Assembly: GCA_002336985.1 (NCBI GenBank)
Contig: DDFE01000175.1
Location: 13,627 to 21,719 of the forward strand
Direction of reading: 5' to 3'
Length of the DNA: 8,093 bases
Source: Sphingomonadales bacterium UBA1936
Lineage (GTDB): Bacteria > Pseudomonadota > Alphaproteobacteria > Sphingomonadales > Sphingomonadaceae
The notes beneath the pieces are model-generated. The model did not search any database. It was not told the origin of the DNA and saw only the letters and a list, made by a program, of their open reading frames with translations. The position numbers and the translations under genes were made by a program. The stretch's first letter is position 1. Every line of letters begins with the position of its first letter. Below are positions 5,682-8,093 of the stretch, one piece after another.

Positions 5682-6370
5682 TGCTCGCGCACCGCGCCAT
5701 CGCTGAAGAACTGATGGATGCGGACGACCTGCCTGCCGAAACCTATGCCGCCGTCATGCGCGACCTTGCCGCGGTCAATACGATAACCTTGGCCCGGCGG
5801 CCGACGCTGGCTTTCCTCGACCGGGTCATCGCTCGTGAGCGGCGGGCACTGAAAATCCTCGATGTCGGGTTCGGTGACGGCGACATGCTGCGCGCCGTTT
5901 CCCGCTGGGCGGCGCGGCGGAAACTGCCCGTCACGCTGGTCGGCATCGACCTTAATCCCAGAAGCGCACCCGCGGCCGCTGCCCATACGCCAGGCGACAT
6001 GACGATCGACTGGCGCACGGGCGACTATGCGGACCTGGCGGGCGAGGGCTGGGACATCGTGCTGTCCAGCCTCGTCGCCCATCACATGACGCACGAACAG
6101 CTGGTCGCATTCGTTCGCTTCATGGACCGGGAGGCGCGCGCAGGGTGGCTGGTCAACGACCTGCATCGCCACGGCTTTGCATGGCTGGGCTTTCCGCTGC
6201 TCGCGACCCTGGCGCGCTGGCACCCGATCGTGCGGCACGACGGCCAGCTGTCGATCGCACGCAGCTACCGTCCGGACGAATGGCCGCCGATCCTTGTCGA
6301 AGCATGCGTTTCAAACGCGCGGTCATTTCGGGCTTTTCCCTTCCGGCTCTGCGTCGAATGCCTCCGCTGA
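5681..6370 (+). CDS. Class I SAM-dependent methyltransferase, tailoring enzyme of the PKS operon
   Basis: A 229-residue Rossmann-fold methyltransferase. Motif I is ILDVGFGDGD (59-68), the acidic SAM-ribose contact is Asp90 in VGIDLNP, and motif IV is WDIVLSSLVAHHM (124-136), followed by LVNDLHRHGFAWLG (157-170). It probably O- or C-methylates the polyketide ring made by the upstream synthase; this is inferred from the operon. Two starts are possible. The ATG at 5681 shares one base with the PKS stop (TGATG) and has GGTGG at 5668-5672 as a ribosome binding site. An in-frame GTG at 5669 would add four residues and overlap by 13 bases. I prefer the ATG. The 3' end overlaps the oxidoreductase gene by 13 bases, so all three genes are probably translated in a coupled way. 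Confidence 0.88.
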   Translation: MLAHRAIAEELMDADDLPAETYAAVMRDLAAVNTITLARRPTLAFLDRVIARERRALKILDVGFGDGDMLRAVSRWAARRKLPVTLVGIDLNPRSAPAAAAHTPGDMTIDWRTGDYADLAGEGWDIVLSSLVAHHMTHEQLVAFVRFMDREARAGWLVNDLHRHGFAWLGFPLLATLARWHPIVRHDGQLSIARSYRPDEWPPILVEACVSNARSFRAFPFRLCVECLR

Positions 6371-7425
6371 TCGTCGGGGGAGGACCGGCCGGAAGCTCTG
6401 CCGCGATCGTCCTTGCCCGGCACGGAATCCCTGCGACGCTGATCGAGCGCGACCGCGAGGTTCACGACGCCATTTGCGGCGGCTTCATGAGCTGGCGAAC
6501 GCTGGCGATGCTGAAGACGATCGGGATCGAACCGGAAGGGCATGCGGTTTCGACGCTGGCCATATTCGCCGGCGGCCGCATCGCCCGCTCACGCCTTCCC
6601 GGTCGTGCAATAGGCCTCTCACGGCGGTCGCTCGACGGCATGATTCGGGATGCTGCCGCAACACAGGGTGCTGGCGTCGAACTCGGTGTCGCGGTTCGCG
6701 AGATTTCGGCGGGCAAGGTCCATGTCGCCGACGGCGCGATCCTGAGGAACGATGCGATCTTCCTCGCCTCGGGAAAGCATGACGTTCGCGGCTTGGCACG
6801 GCCACGGCAGGACACCGACCCGGCCCTGGGCCTGCGGATCCGCATTCCGCCCGATCCGCGCCTGGGCGTCCTGATCGGCGATGCGATCGAGCTGCACCTG
6901 TTCGACCGCGGATATGTGGGGCTGGTTCTGCAGGAGGATGGGTCGGCCAACCTGTGCCTCGCCGTCCGCAAGTCGCGGCTGGCGGAGGCAGGAGGGCAGC
7001 CCGGGCAGCTCTTGAAGCAAATCGGCAACGGCACACCGCTCGGCGACCGACTTGCTTTCGCTGACGTCATGGCACCCGATGCGATCGCGGCTGTTCCCTA
7101 CGGATGGCGCACCGGCGCAACGCTGCCCGGCCTGTTCCGGCTGGGCGACCAGGCCGCGGTCATTCCCTCGCTGGCGGGAGAAGGCATCGGCATCGCCATT
7201 GCCAGCGGTATCGCGGCGGCAGATGCGTATATCCGGGGCGGTGCCGCAGCGGCTGTCGATTACCAGCGGACATTTGCCGGCCGCACGCGACGCCCGGTCA
7301 CGATAGCCAACGCATTGTGGCACGCCGCCGAACGCCCGCCACTCGCACGCCTCGCGATGCCCGTGGTGGCCGGCTTCCCCGGGCTCGCGAACCTGGCTGC
7401 AACCCTCACCCGTATCGGGCATTGA
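6358..7425 (+). CDS. FAD-dependent oxidoreductase (geranylgeranyl reductase / aromatic hydroxylase type)
   Basis: A 355-residue flavoprotein. The FAD dinucleotide motif is at the very N-terminus, VGGGPAGSSAA (6-16), followed by the acidic end of beta2 (LIERD, 28-32). ICGGFMS (39-45) matches the CGG/CGE block of the geranylgeranyl reductase-like subgroup. VPYGWR (246-251) and the GDQAAVIPSLAGEGIG motif (263-278) supply the second FAD-binding site. Such enzymes either reduce isoprenoid double bonds or hydroxylate aromatic rings. Next to a type III PKS, ring hydroxylation to a quinone or quinol is the likelier role, by analogy with SrsC; this is inference. The ATG at 6358 puts the FAD strand at the N-terminus as usual. 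An ATG at 6304 would add 18 residues and overlap the methyltransferase by 67 bases. No clear ribosome binding site is visible, which agrees with translational coupling. Confidence 0.88.
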   Translation: MPPLIVGGGPAGSSAAIVLARHGIPATLIERDREVHDAICGGFMSWRTLAMLKTIGIEPEGHAVSTLAIFAGGRIARSRLPGRAIGLSRRSLDGMIRDAAATQGAGVELGVAVREISAGKVHVADGAILRNDAIFLASGKHDVRGLARPRQDTDPALGLRIRIPPDPRLGVLIGDAIELHLFDRGYVGLVLQEDGSANLCLAVRKSRLAEAGGQPGQLLKQIGNGTPLGDRLAFADVMAPDAIAAVPYGWRTGATLPGLFRLGDQAAVIPSLAGEGIGIAIASGIAAADAYIRGGAAAAVDYQRTFAGRTRRPVTIANALWHAAERPPLARLAMPVVAGFPGLANLAATLTRIGH

Positions 7426-7457
7426 AGCCGGACCGTCGCCACGCCATCTATGGAGCC

Positions 7458-7850
7458 ATGGAAAAAATGGATCTCTCCGACGCCGAATGGCGCGATCGCC
7501 TGACCCCCGAACAATATGCGGTCCTCCGTAACGGCGGCACCGAACGCGCGTTCACAGGCATCTACAACGACAACAAGGCACCCGGCACCTATCGCTGCGC
7601 CGGTTGCGGTGCCGAACTGTTCACCAGCGACGCCAAGTACGATTCCGGATCGGGTTGGCCCAGCTTCATCCGCCCGGCGGACAATGATGCCGTCACCGAG
7701 CACACCGACACCCAGCATGGCATGGTCCGTACCGAGGTACGCTGCGCCACCTGCGACGGCCACCTGGGTCATGTCTTCCCCGACGGCCCGGCCGAGACCG
7801 GTTTGCGGTATTGCATGAACAGCGCGGCGCTCGATTTCAAATCGGCCTGA
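7458..7850 (+). CDS. msrB: Peptide-methionine (R)-S-oxide reductase MsrB
   Basis: A 130-residue, complete MsrB. It reduces the R epimer of methionine sulfoxide in oxidised proteins, usually recycled by thioredoxin, and has no signal peptide, so it acts in the cytosol. A structural zinc is bound by Cys47/Cys50 (CAGC) and Cys96/Cys99 (CATC). The catalytic nucleophile is Cys119 in GLRYCMNSAAL, and HLGHVFPDGP (102-111) completes the site. The resolving Cys found in many MsrBs in SGCGWPSF is Ser66 here (YDSGSGWPSF), so a direct thioredoxin route is expected. The start is ATG at 7458, or ATG at 7467 three codons on. GGAG at 7452-7455 is too close to the first ATG and better spaced for the second. 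It lies 32 bp behind the oxidoreductase and may be co-transcribed, though its role looks independent. Confidence 0.95.
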   Translation: MEKMDLSDAEWRDRLTPEQYAVLRNGGTERAFTGIYNDNKAPGTYRCAGCGAELFTSDAKYDSGSGWPSFIRPADNDAVTEHTDTQHGMVRTEVRCATCDGHLGHVFPDGPAETGLRYCMNSAALDFKSA

Positions 7851-7866
7851 TCACAATCGCTTGTGA
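7851..7866 (+). repeat. Inverted repeat directly after the msrB stop
   Basis: TCACAA (7851-7856) and TTGTGA (7861-7866) form a perfect 6-bp inverted repeat with a 4-base centre (TCGC), beginning on the base after the TGA stop. It could be a weak terminator stem without a T-run, or an operator for the downstream gene. Confidence 0.5.
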
Positions 7867-7873
7867 CACGGAC

Positions 7874-7888
7874 GATTAGCGCCTAATC
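7874..7888 (+). repeat. Inverted repeat before the PBP1A gene
   Basis: GATTAG (7874-7879) and CTAATC (7883-7888) form a perfect 6-bp inverted repeat around CGC, 11 bases before the start codon at 7900. It would lie over or next to the ribosome loading site and could be an operator or an mRNA hairpin. Confidence 0.5.
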
Positions 7889-7899
7889 ACCCGCGACCG

Positions 7900-8093
7900 A
7901 TGGCCGCGCCGCGCTCTTCCGCCAGATCAGGCCAGCCCGGCTGGAAACGCTGGACCTTCCGTATCCTGAAGATCGGCGCTGCGGGCGCGGTGCTGGGCAT
8001 CGTCGCGCTCATCATCGCCGTGTCGGTCGCCTATTCGACGCTGCCCAGCTATTCGCAGATGAAATCGTCGCCCAACGGGCAGATGATCCGCGT
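7900..8093 (+). CDS. Class A penicillin-binding protein (PBP1A family), N-terminal part
   Basis: The first 64 codons of a gene cut by the window edge. The protein begins with a short Arg/Lys-rich cytoplasmic tail (residues 1-21) and a transmembrane anchor at about 22-44. It continues into LPSYSQMKSSPNGQMIR, which resembles the segment between the anchor and the glycosyltransferase domain of alphaproteobacterial PBP1A enzymes. Such proteins polymerise and cross-link peptidoglycan at the outer face of the inner membrane. The catalytic glycosyltransferase and transpeptidase motifs lie beyond the window, so the call rests on the anchor and this motif. The ATG at 7900 has only a poor ribosome binding site. 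Two inverted repeats fill the 49-bp gap to msrB. Confidence 0.72.
   Translation, partial: MAAPRSSARSGQPGWKRWTFRILKIGAAGAVLGIVALIIAVSVAYSTLPSYSQMKSSPNGQMIR

Noticed and set aside
6304..6357. Upstream ATG at 6304 as the start of the FAD oxidoreductase
   Set aside because: It would add 18 residues before the FAD strand and overlap the methyltransferase by 67 bases; flavoproteins of this type normally begin within a few residues of the GxGxxG strand.
7104..7457. Long N-terminal extension of the MsrB frame back into the oxidoreductase gene
   Set aside because: The extension is out-of-frame reading of the flavoprotein, rich in Arg and His. MsrB is complete from 7458 at its normal length.
7851..7866. 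TCACAA-N4-TTGTGA as a CRP/FNR-type binding site
   Set aside because: The half-sites are in the reversed order compared with TGTGA-N6-TCACA, so it is not a canonical CRP site; kept only as an inverted repeat.
1..8093. CRISPR arrays, insertion sequences, toxin-antitoxin or phage genes
   Set aside because: No spaced direct repeats, transposase or integrase motifs, or terminal inverted repeats were seen on reading the window.

Overview
The window is GC-rich, tightly packed DNA with the look of an alphaproteobacterium, most likely a sphingomonad (Sphingomonadales). The reasons are the high-GC codon use, the frequent GTG/TTG starts, an MJ0042-type zinc-ribbon gene divergent from ftsE, and a PBP1A N-terminus ending in the motif SSPNGQMIR. 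The genus call rests on recalled family features, not on a search.

Left part (1-2868), minus strand: a compact envelope operon transcribed right to left, ftsE - ftsX - ydcF-like (DUF218) - plsC-like. Every junction overlaps by 1 or 4 bases (GTGA, TGATG, GTGA), so translation is probably coupled. FtsEX is the ABC-type divisome module that controls peptidoglycan hydrolysis. The DUF218 protein and the acyltransferase suggest that envelope and lipid functions are expressed with it. The first 51 bases hold the end of what may be a convergent gene.

Middle (2869-4425), plus strand: a 141-bp divergent intergenic region leads into a membrane-anchored MJ0042 zinc-ribbon/DUF3426-like protein starting at TTG. 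Next is an orphan gene for a small secreted protein, with a good sigma70-like promoter and five strict heptads of an aromatic/Ala pattern. A tRNA-Leu(GAG) gene follows, flanked by stem-loops.

Right part (4620-7425), plus strand: a three-gene operon encoding a type III polyketide synthase with an intact Cys-His-Asn triad, a class I SAM methyltransferase and an FAD-dependent oxidoreductase of the geranylgeranyl-reductase/aromatic-hydroxylase type. The genes overlap. The order condensing enzyme, methyltransferase, flavoprotein parallels the Streptomyces srsABC phenolic-lipid operon, so the cluster probably makes and tailors a phenolic, quinone or pyrone lipid; the product cannot be read from sequence. 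This is the most interesting system in the window.

Right end: msrB (methionine-R-sulfoxide reductase) lies 32 bp behind the oxidoreductase. A 49-bp gap containing two small perfect inverted repeats separates it from the N-terminus of a class A penicillin-binding protein (PBP1A), which is cut by the window edge.
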